DNA from: Rhodohalobacter sp. SW132
GTDB taxonomy: Bacteria; Bacteroidota; Rhodothermia; Balneolales; Balneolaceae
DNA: 64,000 nt
Reading direction: 5' to 3'
Assembly: GCF_003390325.1 (NCBI RefSeq)
Contig: NZ_QUOK01000013.1
Location: 86,430-150,429 of the forward strand
Of this stretch, positions 1 to 7,440 are shown piece after piece. Within the stretch, counting starts at the first letter, position 1. Each line of letters starts with the position of its first letter. Below the pieces are notes generated by a model. That model saw nothing but the letters and a program-made list of their open reading frames with translations, had not been told where the DNA came from and did no database searches. The translations under genes and the position numbers were made by a program.

Positions 1-86
1 TAAAAAAAGATGTATCTGCATTCTTCTCCGCCGATAGCATTTCTGATCATATCGGCTTCACGATGAATCTCCGGGCCTTCAGGCAT
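1..86 (-). CDS. Formamidopyrimidine-DNA glycosylase / endonuclease VIII family protein (N-terminal part)
   Basis: The first 28 codons of a minus-strand gene run off the left edge, starting at an ATG at 86. The protein begins MPEGPEIHREADMIRNAI, the Fpg/Nei family signature. The catalytic N-terminal proline (exposed after Met removal) and the following glutamate are both present. These enzymes excise oxidised bases in base-excision repair and nick the strand by beta/delta elimination. The E-I-x-R-x-A-D spacing looks more like Nei (endonuclease VIII) than MutM, but 28 residues cannot settle this. It lies 57 nt downstream of the sugar dehydrogenase gene in the same direction, so they may be co-transcribed. 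The helix-two-turn-helix and zinc finger are outside the window. Confidence 0.85.
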   Translation of the reverse strand, partial: MPEGPEIHREADMIRNAIGGEECRYIFF

Positions 87-143
87 AAAACAATATCCTA
101 TTAATGGGTTTGTGTGAATAACTGTTTTTGTGGCACATCAGTT

Positions 144-1304
144 TCAATATGACGGTATAATGCGGATCAGCTCCCCATTCTCATGATCTGTGAGCACATA
201 TAAATATCCAGACGGCCCCTGGCGTACATCCCTCACCCTGCGCCCCAGTGTGATGGATTCTTCGCCCGTTACGGTTTCGCCATCCAGGATAATTCTCCGT
301 ACCTGTTCACCCACCAAGCCGCCGCTGAACAGATCTCCCTGCCAGTCGGGAAAACGGCTGTCGGTGTAAAATGCGAGTCCGCTCGGAGCCTGTGCGGGAG
401 TCCAAACCACTTTCGGGTCTTCCATGCCCGGCTTTGAGGTTTCATCAGAAATGCGTGTGTAGTGGTATTCCCGGCTATACGTCACTTCCGGCCATCCGTA
501 ATTAGCGCCCGGCTTAAGCAGATTCAGTTCATCGCCCCCGCGGGAACCGTGTTCATTCGCCCAAACTCTTCCGCTTTCAGGGTCGAGCGCGAGGCCCTGG
601 ATGTTTCGGTGCCCGGTTGTCCAGATTTCAGGCAGAGCGTTTTCATCCTCCAGAAATGGGCCATCCTCCGCCGGTTCGCCTTCATCCGTCAGTTTCAAAA
701 CTTTCCCGAGGTGCGTTTCAGGGTTCTGCGCCTGTTCCCGAATCCATCCGCCATCAAACCGCACATAATTCCCTCCATCAGCCAGTGACAACAGAAATTT
801 ATTTTCACTGACCCACAAAATTCTCGATCCAAAATGCTGATCGTCTGATTTATCATCACTTACCCGGAATATCTCCCTGAAATTTTGAAGTTCGTATTCG
901 TGAAGTTCCCCCATTCCCACAGTTGTGCGATTAGCATCCTCATCGCCGGTAGCATAGGTAAGATACACCCGCCGATTCACTTCGAAGTTGGGATGCAGGG
1001 ATACATCCAGCAGCCCGCCCTGACCGCTCACATACATGTCGGGCAGTCCGGATATGGTTCTCGGCTGAAGCTGGCCTCTTTCCACAATCCGTAATCTTCC
1101 GGGTCTTTCTGTGATCAGCATATTGTTATCTCCCTCCGGAAGCCAGGCAACAGACCAGGGGTGTTCAAGTTCGCTAATCAAAACTTCGGCATCCCATCCT
1201 TCCGCTTCGGGCGCTTCACCAGATAACGGCACCGGCCCTTCCGGCATACTGCAAGCTGAGATGATCAATAGGACAAGGATTGAATACAGTAATCGTATCT
1301 TCAT
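144..1304 (-). CDS. PQQ-dependent sugar dehydrogenase (glucose/sorbosone dehydrogenase family) lipoprotein
   Basis: This gene encodes a 386-residue predicted lipoprotein. A short hydrophobic signal peptide ends in a lipobox with Cys at about residue 19 (IISACS). The rest is a six-bladed GSDH-type propeller: GGLLDVSLHPNF near 96-107, a TTGHRNIQGLALDP stretch near 230 and an NEHGSRGGDELN motif near 250. Family members oxidise aldoses in the periplasm using PQQ and calcium, although many homologues have no proven substrate. The longer reading frame begins at a TTG at 1316; the ATG at 1304 is preferred because it gives a compact signal peptide. It is divergent from the S1-domain gene, with 142 nt between them. 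No PQQ synthesis genes are visible. Confidence 0.87.
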   Translation of the reverse strand: MKIRLLYSILVLLIISACSMPEGPVPLSGEAPEAEGWDAEVLISELEHPWSVAWLPEGDNNMLITERPGRLRIVERGQLQPRTISGLPDMYVSGQGGLLDVSLHPNFEVNRRVYLTYATGDEDANRTTVGMGELHEYELQNFREIFRVSDDKSDDQHFGSRILWVSENKFLLSLADGGNYVRFDGGWIREQAQNPETHLGKVLKLTDEGEPAEDGPFLEDENALPEIWTTGHRNIQGLALDPESGRVWANEHGSRGGDELNLLKPGANYGWPEVTYSREYHYTRISDETSKPGMEDPKVVWTPAQAPSGLAFYTDSRFPDWQGDLFSGGLVGEQVRRIILDGETVTGEESITLGRRVRDVRQGPSGYLYVLTDHENGELIRIIPSY

Positions 1305-1446
1305 ATGTAAGTACAAGATTTTTGGTTGCCTGATGGGAATAACAGCATACTCCCGAAATTCGTTTTATGATACAATACAGATTGGTGATTACCGAGTATC
1401 CCTGTATTTTCATCAGTATAAAATATATTGAATCTTAGATTGAATC

Positions 1447-2292
1447 ATGTCAACTCCCGGTACATTCCAAAAAACCACGGTAAAACTGAAACAGAAAGAT
1501 GGCTACCTGCTTGAGTTCGATGGAGGTAAAACTATATTTATGCCATTTAATGACACAGACAAGGAATTTGATCCCGGTGATTCCATTGAAGTATTTATCT
1601 ACCAGGACAATACCGGTCTCGATACCGCCACTACATTTCAGCCCACCATCACACTGAATCAAATTGAACTCCTTGAAGTGAAGGAGGTAACCCAGCACGG
1701 AGCATTTATGGATTGGGGAATCAGTAAAGATCTGTTCATTCCATTTAGTGAGCAGAGCAACCGAATGATGGAAGGGCGCAAAAACCTGGTTTACCTGTAC
1801 ATCGACCGAAAATCAGAGCGGTTAACGGGAACAACAAAAATTGAGCGATATCTCACCGAAAAAACACTCACGGTAAAGGAGAAAGAAAAAGTTGATTTAA
1901 TTATCTGGAACAAAAGTGATCTTGGCCGAAATGTGATCATCAATCAAAAACATGAAGGGCTCATTTATGAAGATGATATTTTCCAGAACCTCCGGTACGG
2001 CGAGAAACACAAGGGATTCATCAAACAAATCCGTCCGGATAACAAAATTGATGTGACCCTGCGCCCGTTTGGCTATGAAAAGGTAGGCCCGAATGCCGAT
2101 AAAATTTACGACATCCTTCTGCAGGGCGACGGATATTTGGATTTGCACGATAAAAGCAACCCCGACCATATTCGGGCACGACTCGAAATGAGCAAGAAAA
2201 CCTATAAAAAAGCGATTGGTCTGCTCTACAGAAAAGATTTAATCCGAATTGAAGATGACGGAATTTATCTTGTTGAGAGTGAAAACTCCTAA
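1447..2292 (+). CDS. cvfB: S1 RNA-binding domain protein, CvfB-like
   Basis: The gene encodes a 281-residue cytoplasmic protein with the layout of the CvfB/YitL family. It has tandem S1-like OB folds (about residues 1-65, 70-140 and 145-215) followed by a C-terminal winged helix (about 225-281). The phrase TQHGAFMDWGISKDLFIPFSEQ near 88-108 is the typical S1 strand-loop pattern. CvfB proteins bind RNA and influence virulence and exoprotein expression in firmicutes; the role here is not known. It lies 14 nt before the GNAT-nitrilase gene in the same direction, so the two are probably co-transcribed. Confidence 0.85.
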   Translation: MSTPGTFQKTTVKLKQKDGYLLEFDGGKTIFMPFNDTDKEFDPGDSIEVFIYQDNTGLDTATTFQPTITLNQIELLEVKEVTQHGAFMDWGISKDLFIPFSEQSNRMMEGRKNLVYLYIDRKSERLTGTTKIERYLTEKTLTVKEKEKVDLIIWNKSDLGRNVIINQKHEGLIYEDDIFQNLRYGEKHKGFIKQIRPDNKIDVTLRPFGYEKVGPNADKIYDILLQGDGYLDLHDKSNPDHIRARLEMSKKTYKKAIGLLYRKDLIRIEDDGIYLVESENS

Positions 2293-2306
2293 TTTAATAC
2301 GCAGAT

Positions 2307-3848
2307 ATGACAACCTACGATAAAGTTGAGATCAAATATTTGACGCGTGATCAGTACCCTCAGCTTCGGGATCTGATGCTCACCTGCTATCCCCGGGTTG
2401 AAGATCCGGCATGGGAGAAAAAGCATGTAGACACGCTGATCAATCGTTTCCCAAAAGGTCAGATCGTTGTGATGGTTGATGGAGTGATGGCCGCTGCAGC
2501 CCTCTCCATTCTGATTGATTACAAACGGTTTGATGAGAAGCATACCTACATTGAAATGACCGCCAATGATACATTCGAAACGCATACGCCCAATGGAGAT
2601 ACACTTTACGGCCTCGATGTGATGGTTCATCCCGATTATCGCGGTATGCGCCTGGGACGCAGAATGTATGATTACAGAAAAGAGCTGTGCGAAGAACTGA
2701 ACCTGCGCGGAATTGTACTGGGGGGACGCCTGCCGAATTTCCATAAGCATCATGAGGATATGACGGCAAAGGAATATATCCAAAAAGTGAGATCGAAAGA
2801 GATCTACGACCCGGTATTGAGTTTTCAGCTCTCCAACGATTTTCACGTCAAACGGCTTGCCAAGAACTATCTTCCCGAAGATGAGGCCTCACATGAGCAT
2901 GCGGCGCTGCTGGAATGGACAAATGTTTACTATGAAAAACCTTCTGATTCATCCACATTCACTCCCGAAAAATCTGTGGTACGAATGGGGCTTGTACAGT
3001 GGCAGATGCGCTCTTATAAAGGATTCGACGACCTTGTGGAACAGATTGAATATTTTGTAGACTGCGTATCGGGATACAATGCTGATTTTCTCCTCTTCCC
3101 CGAATATGTTAACGCACCTCTGATGGCGGAGTACAACAACCTGACAGAAGCGGCCGCCATCCGGAAACTTGCAGCTTACACAGACCGGCTGCGCGATACA
3201 TTTGCGGAATTTGCAGTCAGCTATAACATTAATATCATCACCGGAAGTATGCCCGAAGTTCGGGAAGATGGCCTCTATAACGTCGGACATCTATGCAAAC
3301 GCAACGGCGAGATTGAAAAATATGAAAAACTTCACGTCACCCCGGATGAGGTAAAAGCGTGGGGAATGAGCGGCGGAAATACTTTAAAAACGTATGAAAC
3401 CGATGCCGGCCGGGTGGGAATTCTGATCTGCTACGACGTTGAGTTCCCTGAGCTTTCGCGGCTGCTCGCCCTGGATGGAATAGATATTCTGTTCGTGCCT
3501 TTCATGACCGACACACAAAACGGTTATTCCCGGGTGAGAAACTGTGCTATGGCCCGCGCAATTGAAAATGAGTGCTATGTGGCAGTTGCCGGCAGCGTAG
3601 GAAACCTGCCTAAAGTTCACAACATGGACATTCAGTACGGCCAGTCCGTAGTGTTTACGCCCTGCGATTTTGCGTTTCCAACAACGGGCATCAAAACGGA
3701 AGCAACCCCGAATACTGAAATGATGCTTATTGCAGATGTGGATCTCGGCCTTCTGAAAGAGCTCCACGAACAGGGAAGCGTTCGCATTTTACGGGACCGC
3801 CGCACCGACCTGTATGAACTCAATCGGAAAGATTCTAATTCGAAATGA
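2307..3848 (+). CDS. Bifunctional GNAT acetyltransferase / carbon-nitrogen hydrolase (nitrilase superfamily)
   Basis: The gene encodes a 513-residue two-domain enzyme. Residues 6-190 form a GNAT fold, with an acetyl-CoA loop around 107-120 (MVHPDYRGMRLGRRM). Residues 225-500 form a nitrilase-superfamily amidase with an intact Glu-Lys-Cys triad: Glu266 in LLFPEY, Lys341 in KYEKLHV and Cys375 in LICYDVEFPE. The fusion itself is a recognised architecture in bacteria and fungi, but its substrate is unknown. An amide or N-acyl metabolite handled by both halves is a reasonable inference. It is the second gene of a pair with the CvfB-like gene. Neither domain lacks key residues. Confidence 0.92.
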   Translation: MTTYDKVEIKYLTRDQYPQLRDLMLTCYPRVEDPAWEKKHVDTLINRFPKGQIVVMVDGVMAAAALSILIDYKRFDEKHTYIEMTANDTFETHTPNGDTLYGLDVMVHPDYRGMRLGRRMYDYRKELCEELNLRGIVLGGRLPNFHKHHEDMTAKEYIQKVRSKEIYDPVLSFQLSNDFHVKRLAKNYLPEDEASHEHAALLEWTNVYYEKPSDSSTFTPEKSVVRMGLVQWQMRSYKGFDDLVEQIEYFVDCVSGYNADFLLFPEYVNAPLMAEYNNLTEAAAIRKLAAYTDRLRDTFAEFAVSYNINIITGSMPEVREDGLYNVGHLCKRNGEIEKYEKLHVTPDEVKAWGMSGGNTLKTYETDAGRVGILICYDVEFPELSRLLALDGIDILFVPFMTDTQNGYSRVRNCAMARAIENECYVAVAGSVGNLPKVHNMDIQYGQSVVFTPCDFAFPTTGIKTEATPNTEMMLIADVDLGLLKELHEQGSVRILRDRRTDLYELNRKDSNSK

Positions 3849-3927
3849 ACTACCTCGCTGCAAGCAGACGAGATATCAACTGTAAACCCATAACTTTTAT
3901 GTTCGATATGGAGTTTATTCAGGAGTG

Positions 3928-4184
3928 TCCCCCGTTTAGAGGCTGTGAGAATTTACCCTCTCATTTGTAGACATTTATTATTTGTTAAGGTATGAAAGCT
4001 TGTATTGAAGCTCCCCTCCCTATCAAGTCCCGTTAGGGCGCGATAGGAGCCTGTCCGACTCTCGGCGGAAGGGGACGGGGGTGGGTCAGAAAGTCTGGGA
4101 GCTGAGAAAATGGCAGAAATCTTACTATTTTTAAGTGCATTTTCTTTGGAAAACAATTCCCTCACAGCCTCTCGAAGGGGGGCA
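3928..4184. repeat. Fold-back intergenic element with inverted ends
   Basis: GAGGCTGTGAG at 3939-3949 is repeated in perfect inversion as CTCACAGCCTC at 4161-4171. The flanking C-rich and G-rich runs extend the inverted similarity to about 3928 and 4184. The interior is G/C-rich and poor in convincing codons. The remaining gap to 4453 holds two short perfect palindromes, CCCCCTTCGAAGGGGG near 4273-4288 and CCGACCCAAAGGGTCGG near 4297-4313. The whole 3849-4453 gap of about 600 nt therefore looks like non-coding repeat material rather than a gene. Confidence 0.5.
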
Positions 4185-4272
4185 ATGGGGGATGAAATTT
4201 TGTGCTTAATAACCAATACAGGGGTATTTCTAAATTCAGAAAGTCATCCCCCCTGCTCTCTCCGTTCGCTTT

Positions 4273-4288
4273 CCCCCTTCGAAGGGGG
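4273..4288. repeat. Perfect palindrome CCCCCTTCGAAGGGGG, followed by a second hairpin
   Basis: This is a 16-bp self-complementary sequence. About 10 nt further on is a second hairpin, CCGACCC-AAA-GGGTCGG. Both lie in the repeat-rich spacer upstream of the small gene at 4454. They could form RNA hairpins or be the core of a short interspersed repeat. There is no T-tract, so a terminator is unlikely. Confidence 0.45.
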
Positions 4289-4453
4289 ACATCTATGCTT
4301 TTCCGACCCAAAGGGTCGGGATACTAAACCAGTTATGAATAATAAAACACCTGTAAACTCCGAAAAAGAATGTATACGAAACAAAATTACCGTGTTTCTG
4401 GTTAGACTATTGAGAAGTGAAACTGAAATGTTCAGAAATAATCACGGAGCGTT

Positions 4454-4750
4454 ATGTCAATAATCAATCGGAAAGATCTGAAGTATGACTACAGCTGGTC
4501 AACTCAACCGGCATCAAAACCGAGAACGGAAGTGACCGGTAAGCGTGGCACGCCAAGTGAAATATTCCAGCGTGAGAAAGGTGAGAATGTACTCTCATTC
4601 ATTAATGAATATGCCGACGCACACGATATTAAAGATAAAGAGGAAGCTTTAAGAATCGAGCGAATGCTATATGAGAAGCTGCAAAATGAGCAGATGACCC
4701 GCAGGGAAATCAGAATTTGGCTTGACAGTCAGCTTGCCAAACATGCCTGA
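4454..4750 (+). CDS. Small hypothetical protein (98 aa)
   Basis: I do not recognise this family. The product is a 98-residue soluble, charged protein. Its N-terminus is disordered-looking (a DYSWSTQPASKPRTEVTG stretch). It is followed by two predicted amphipathic helices, about residues 45-75 (FINEYADAHDIKDKEEALRIERMLYEKL) and 78-96. No signal peptide or cysteines are present. Support for a real gene comes from an ATG start, helical codon-like composition and a strong intrinsic terminator 30 nt after the stop. It stands alone between repeat-rich spacers. A protein-binding adaptor role is possible but unsupported. Confidence 0.6.
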   Translation: MSIINRKDLKYDYSWSTQPASKPRTEVTGKRGTPSEIFQREKGENVLSFINEYADAHDIKDKEEALRIERMLYEKLQNEQMTRREIRIWLDSQLAKHA

Positions 4751-4780
4751 TTTTTTGCCATCAATATCACTTTAAAATAT

Positions 4781-4817
4781 AAAAACCTCAGTTTCACCAT
4801 GAAACTGAGGTTTTTTT
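4781..4817 (+). terminator. Rho-independent terminator after the 98-aa gene
   Basis: AACCTCAGTTTC and GAAACTGAGGTT form a 12-bp stem with a short CAT loop region. It is flanked by A-runs on the left and seven T residues on the right, so it could work in both directions. Confidence 0.85.
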
Positions 4818-4855
4818 ATGTTTTGAATTCACTAAACATCTGCAGGAACTCGTTT

Positions 4856-4932
4856 AGTCATCGGATGAGTTTACCAAAAAATCGAGGCATGCTTAATCAA
4901 TGTATGATTCATTCATGACTCATCCGATGACT
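4856..4932. repeat. 77-bp fold-back with 15-bp perfect inverted ends
   Basis: AGTCATCGGATGAGT (4856-4870) and ACTCATCCGATGACT (4918-4932) are perfect inverted repeats separated by 47 nt of A/T-rich sequence. The word TCATCCGATGA recurs in the dispersed repeat that follows and in its other copies, so this is probably part of the same repeat family. Confidence 0.6.
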
Positions 4933-4956
4933 TGAAACTGATTATTTACCATTACT

Positions 4957-5128
4957 TAGTATCGTGTCATTGATGTAGGAACGGGTATATTTGGTGCAAA
5001 TCTTCACCGGATGAATTCGCTTCATCCGGTGAATTGTCCGACTTTTACATTATCCATCGCAAAAGCTGAAAGGGTAACATGTAGCCCTATCCACTCATCC
5101 GCTGACGTGAAGTCAGCGGATGAGGCTC
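4957..5128 (+). repeat. Dispersed intergenic repeat, copy A
   Basis: About 170 bp closely match, in inverse orientation, the sequence at 45491-45665. The repeat contains two perfect hairpins. The first is TTCACCGGATGAA (5003-5015) with TTCATCCGGTGAA (5021-5033). The second is TCATCCGCTGAC (5095-5106) with GTCAGCGGATGA (5112-5123). The first hairpin is also present at 29959-29989. No open reading frame is apparent. Together with the fold-back before it, it fills the 4751-5186 gap between a plus-strand and a minus-strand gene that converge here. Confidence 0.75.
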
Positions 5129-5186
5129 TTTCCTTAACCCGACATATCATCATTTCATCGATAACAAGACAGTGTCTGATATCAGT

Positions 5187-5984
5187 TTAACTGCAGGAAG
5201 CCTCTGCGAAGGTTTCATCCCAGCACTCTCGTTCTCCGCCCGCCTGCTCAATATAGCCGGCACCTGAACTTCCATCCCAAAAGATTAAAACATCATCCAT
5301 CGTATCTACCCCGCTATAGGTCAGCCAGTTATCTGTACCATCTCGCTGATAATCTACAATGAGCTGATACTCTTCTTCGGGTTCCATTATCGTTGAAGTG
5401 AAAGAGACCTGGTCATCGCCGGATACCGCCCAGTCGTATTGCAGAAACGGATCATCGGGATATTCCGGAGTATAGTATCTCCACTGGCCACTCTGTCCAT
5501 CTTCCGAAACTGTACCGGTGAGCAGCTTAAATTCATCCAGGGATTCTTCCATATCATCCCAGTAGCCCGACATGTAGAGTGTCCATAACACCTGACCAGC
5601 GGACTCTTCAGCGGTAGCCCGAATGGTTAGGGATTCACCGCCTTCAGTGAAGGAGAACGTCCAGTTAAATACCCCATCCTCATATTCTGCCTGATTTTGC
5701 TGCAGAAAAGTGAAGTAGCTCATTCCGAACATCATGGACGTCTGTACATTCATTTGCGCAGACTGTGCATAACTGGATGCCAGGTTGAAAGCCTCGTATT
5801 CCGATCCGGTAACATTTTCGCCTTCAAACAGCGAGTTATCAATTTCAACCGGCTGTGCTTGCGGAAAATCAGGTGCATCTTCCGGATCGGCGCCTGTAGG
5901 AGAATCATCGCTACAGCCCGTTATTAGAAATAATGCAGTACATATTGCAAAAAGAGTGAATAAATTGATTCGAGTACTAAACAT
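5187..5984 (-). CDS. Hypothetical lipoprotein (265 aa)
   Basis: I do not recognise this family. The protein has a clear lipoprotein signal: a hydrophobic stretch at residues 8-22 and lipobox LITGC with Cys at about 24, followed by an acidic, proline-rich linker. The mature part (about 45-265) is acidic and rich in aromatic residues and Trp (FNWTFSF, WRYYTPEYPDD, DWAVSGDDQ). This suggests an all-beta extracytoplasmic domain. Two cysteines close to the C-terminus (ECWDETFAEASC) may form a disulfide. It lies downstream of the sigma factor gene in the same direction with a 104-nt gap, so the sigma factor could control it. Confidence 0.7.
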   Translation of the reverse strand: MFSTRINLFTLFAICTALFLITGCSDDSPTGADPEDAPDFPQAQPVEIDNSLFEGENVTGSEYEAFNLASSYAQSAQMNVQTSMMFGMSYFTFLQQNQAEYEDGVFNWTFSFTEGGESLTIRATAEESAGQVLWTLYMSGYWDDMEESLDEFKLLTGTVSEDGQSGQWRYYTPEYPDDPFLQYDWAVSGDDQVSFTSTIMEPEEEYQLIVDYQRDGTDNWLTYSGVDTMDDVLIFWDGSSGAGYIEQAGGERECWDETFAEASCS

Positions 5985-6088
5985 TTGTGATGATAGGGTT
6001 AGATTTCTGGTTTAATTCTTAGGATAGAACAAAGTACTGCCCCCCCATATTGATAGCGTAAAGCAAACCTTATAGCTATCAAAAAAAA

Positions 6089-6718
6089 TTAAAACTTGTG
6101 CCGTTTATCTTTCAGAGCTTTGTAGAGCATCTCTCTTGCCCTGAAAATATGAGCCTTTACGGTTCCCAGCGGCAGATCAAGCTTATCAGAAATTTCCTGG
6201 TAGCTCAGCTCTTCGATGTGTCTCATTTCTATAACCTGACGGTATTTGTCAGGTAGATTTTCGATCGCTGTAGTTATGATTTTTTTTCTTTCACGCTTGA
6301 TGATCGAACGGTCCGTTTCAGCATCCTCATCAGGCAGTTCAAACGAAAGCTCACCGTCTCGGGTTTTGATCGGTTTGTCAATAGATGTGGTCTGCAGTTT
6401 TTTCTTTCTCAGATAATCGATCGTATGATTGGTGGTAATACGATAAAGCCATGTAGAAAAAGCGTAACTGCTATTGTAAGATTCAAGATTATCAAACGCT
6501 TTTACAAACGCTTCCTGTACAAGATCTTCTACCTGTTCACTCTCTTTTACCATCCTTGATACATGATATTGCAACGGGCGCCGGTACTTTTCAGTCAGCT
6601 TCTGATACGCCTTCTGATCCCCGGAAAGAGCATTTCTGACGTAGGTTTCATCCTGAAGACTACTCTTCGATGCATCATCTCGTTGTGAATGTTGATCTTT
6701 TTCAGAATCTATAGACAT
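6089..6718 (-). CDS. RNA polymerase sigma factor, ECF subfamily
   Basis: The gene encodes a 209-residue sigma-70 family protein. Region 2 lies at about residues 30-100 (LVQEAFVKAFDNL, then FSTWLYRITTNHTIDYLRKKK). Region 4 lies at about 148-200 (LPDKYRQVIEMRHIEELSYQEISDKL, then GTVKAHIFRAREML), the -35-binding helix-turn-helix. Its lack of region 3 places it in the extracytoplasmic-function class. The N-terminal 25 residues are a charged extension. No anti-sigma factor gene with a transmembrane segment lies next to it. Its neighbours are a lipoprotein gene downstream and an outer-membrane barrel gene divergent from it, 102 nt away, both plausible envelope targets. Confidence 0.93.
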   Translation of the reverse strand: MSIDSEKDQHSQRDDASKSSLQDETYVRNALSGDQKAYQKLTEKYRRPLQYHVSRMVKESEQVEDLVQEAFVKAFDNLESYNSSYAFSTWLYRITTNHTIDYLRKKKLQTTSIDKPIKTRDGELSFELPDEDAETDRSIIKRERKKIITTAIENLPDKYRQVIEMRHIEELSYQEISDKLDLPLGTVKAHIFRAREMLYKALKDKRHKF

Positions 6719-6820
6719 TAAAAAAAAATTTCGTGATACTTATTACCGCTGCTATACGCAATAAGAGTAGACAGCAAAAACTAAATTTATTAATAAACAC
6801 CATAACATAAGAATACAACT

Positions 6821-7381
6821 ATGAAAAAACTACTTGCTATCCTATTTGTCACAGCTTTAATCTATAGCACATCACCAATTATCAATACTGCAGAGGCACA
6901 AGTTCAGGAAGGCGACTTTAAAGCTGGAGTAGGACTCGTATTTGGTTCCGGAGTTGGTTTCGGCTTTGGGAGTCTCGATAATGATTTAGGTATCCGTGCT
7001 GACGGTTATTATGCATTTACTCCGGAAATAAGAGGTGGTGGTGATTTCACTTTCTATTTCCCGAAAAGTGAAGGCAATACTGATGTGACCGTTTGGGAAC
7101 TGAACTTAAACGCACATTACCTCTTCTTAGATGAAGATGGATTGATCGTTTATGCTCTTGGTGGACTGAACATTACCGGATTCTCATTTGAATATTCAGA
7201 TACCTTTATGGGCTCTACTACAACAGTATCTGACAGTGATTCTGAGTTTGGCCTCAACCTCGGTGGCGGCGTTGAATATGCTCTCGATTTTGCCGATCTC
7301 TTTGCTGAAGCAAAACTCGGCGGACTTGGCGGAAACGCAAACCAGTTTGTACTTGGCGCCGGACTCCGGTTCTCGTTCTAA
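6821..7381 (+). CDS. Small outer-membrane beta-barrel protein
   Basis: The gene encodes a 186-residue protein with a signal peptide (about residues 1-27, cleavage near AEAQ). The mature part is glycine-rich and shows alternating hydrophobic and polar strands (FKAGVGLVFGSGVGFGFG, ELNLNAHYLF, LNLGGGVEYALDF). It ends in a strand with terminal Phe (GAGLRFSF), the classical C-terminal signature for outer-membrane insertion. The size and strand number fit an eight-stranded OmpW/OmpA-like barrel. It is divergent from the ECF sigma factor gene and followed by a terminator, so it is monocistronic. Confidence 0.85.
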   Translation: MKKLLAILFVTALIYSTSPIINTAEAQVQEGDFKAGVGLVFGSGVGFGFGSLDNDLGIRADGYYAFTPEIRGGGDFTFYFPKSEGNTDVTVWELNLNAHYLFLDEDGLIVYALGGLNITGFSFEYSDTFMGSTTTVSDSDSEFGLNLGGGVEYALDFADLFAEAKLGGLGGNANQFVLGAGLRFSF

Positions 7382-7407
7382 ACCAGTAAAAACATATCAA
7401 GACAGAT

Positions 7408-7440
7408 AAAGGCGCTCCAGAATTACTGAGCGCCTTTTTT
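7408..7440 (+). terminator. Rho-independent terminator between convergent genes
   Basis: AAAGGCGCTC (7408-7417) pairs with GAGCGCCTTT (7428-7437) around a 10-nt loop and runs into seven T residues. The A-run on the left side means it can also serve the minus-strand gene that ends at 7440. Confidence 0.85.

Noticed and set aside
4110..4463. 117-residue plus-strand frame in the repeat-rich spacer
   Set aside because: It spans the fold-back end and both palindromes, has no recognisable domain and overlaps the better-supported gene at 4454.
4957..5128. CRISPR repeat or integron attC site
   Set aside because: Copies are tens of kilobases apart and inverted, with no spacer array, no cas or integrase gene and no attC core sites.
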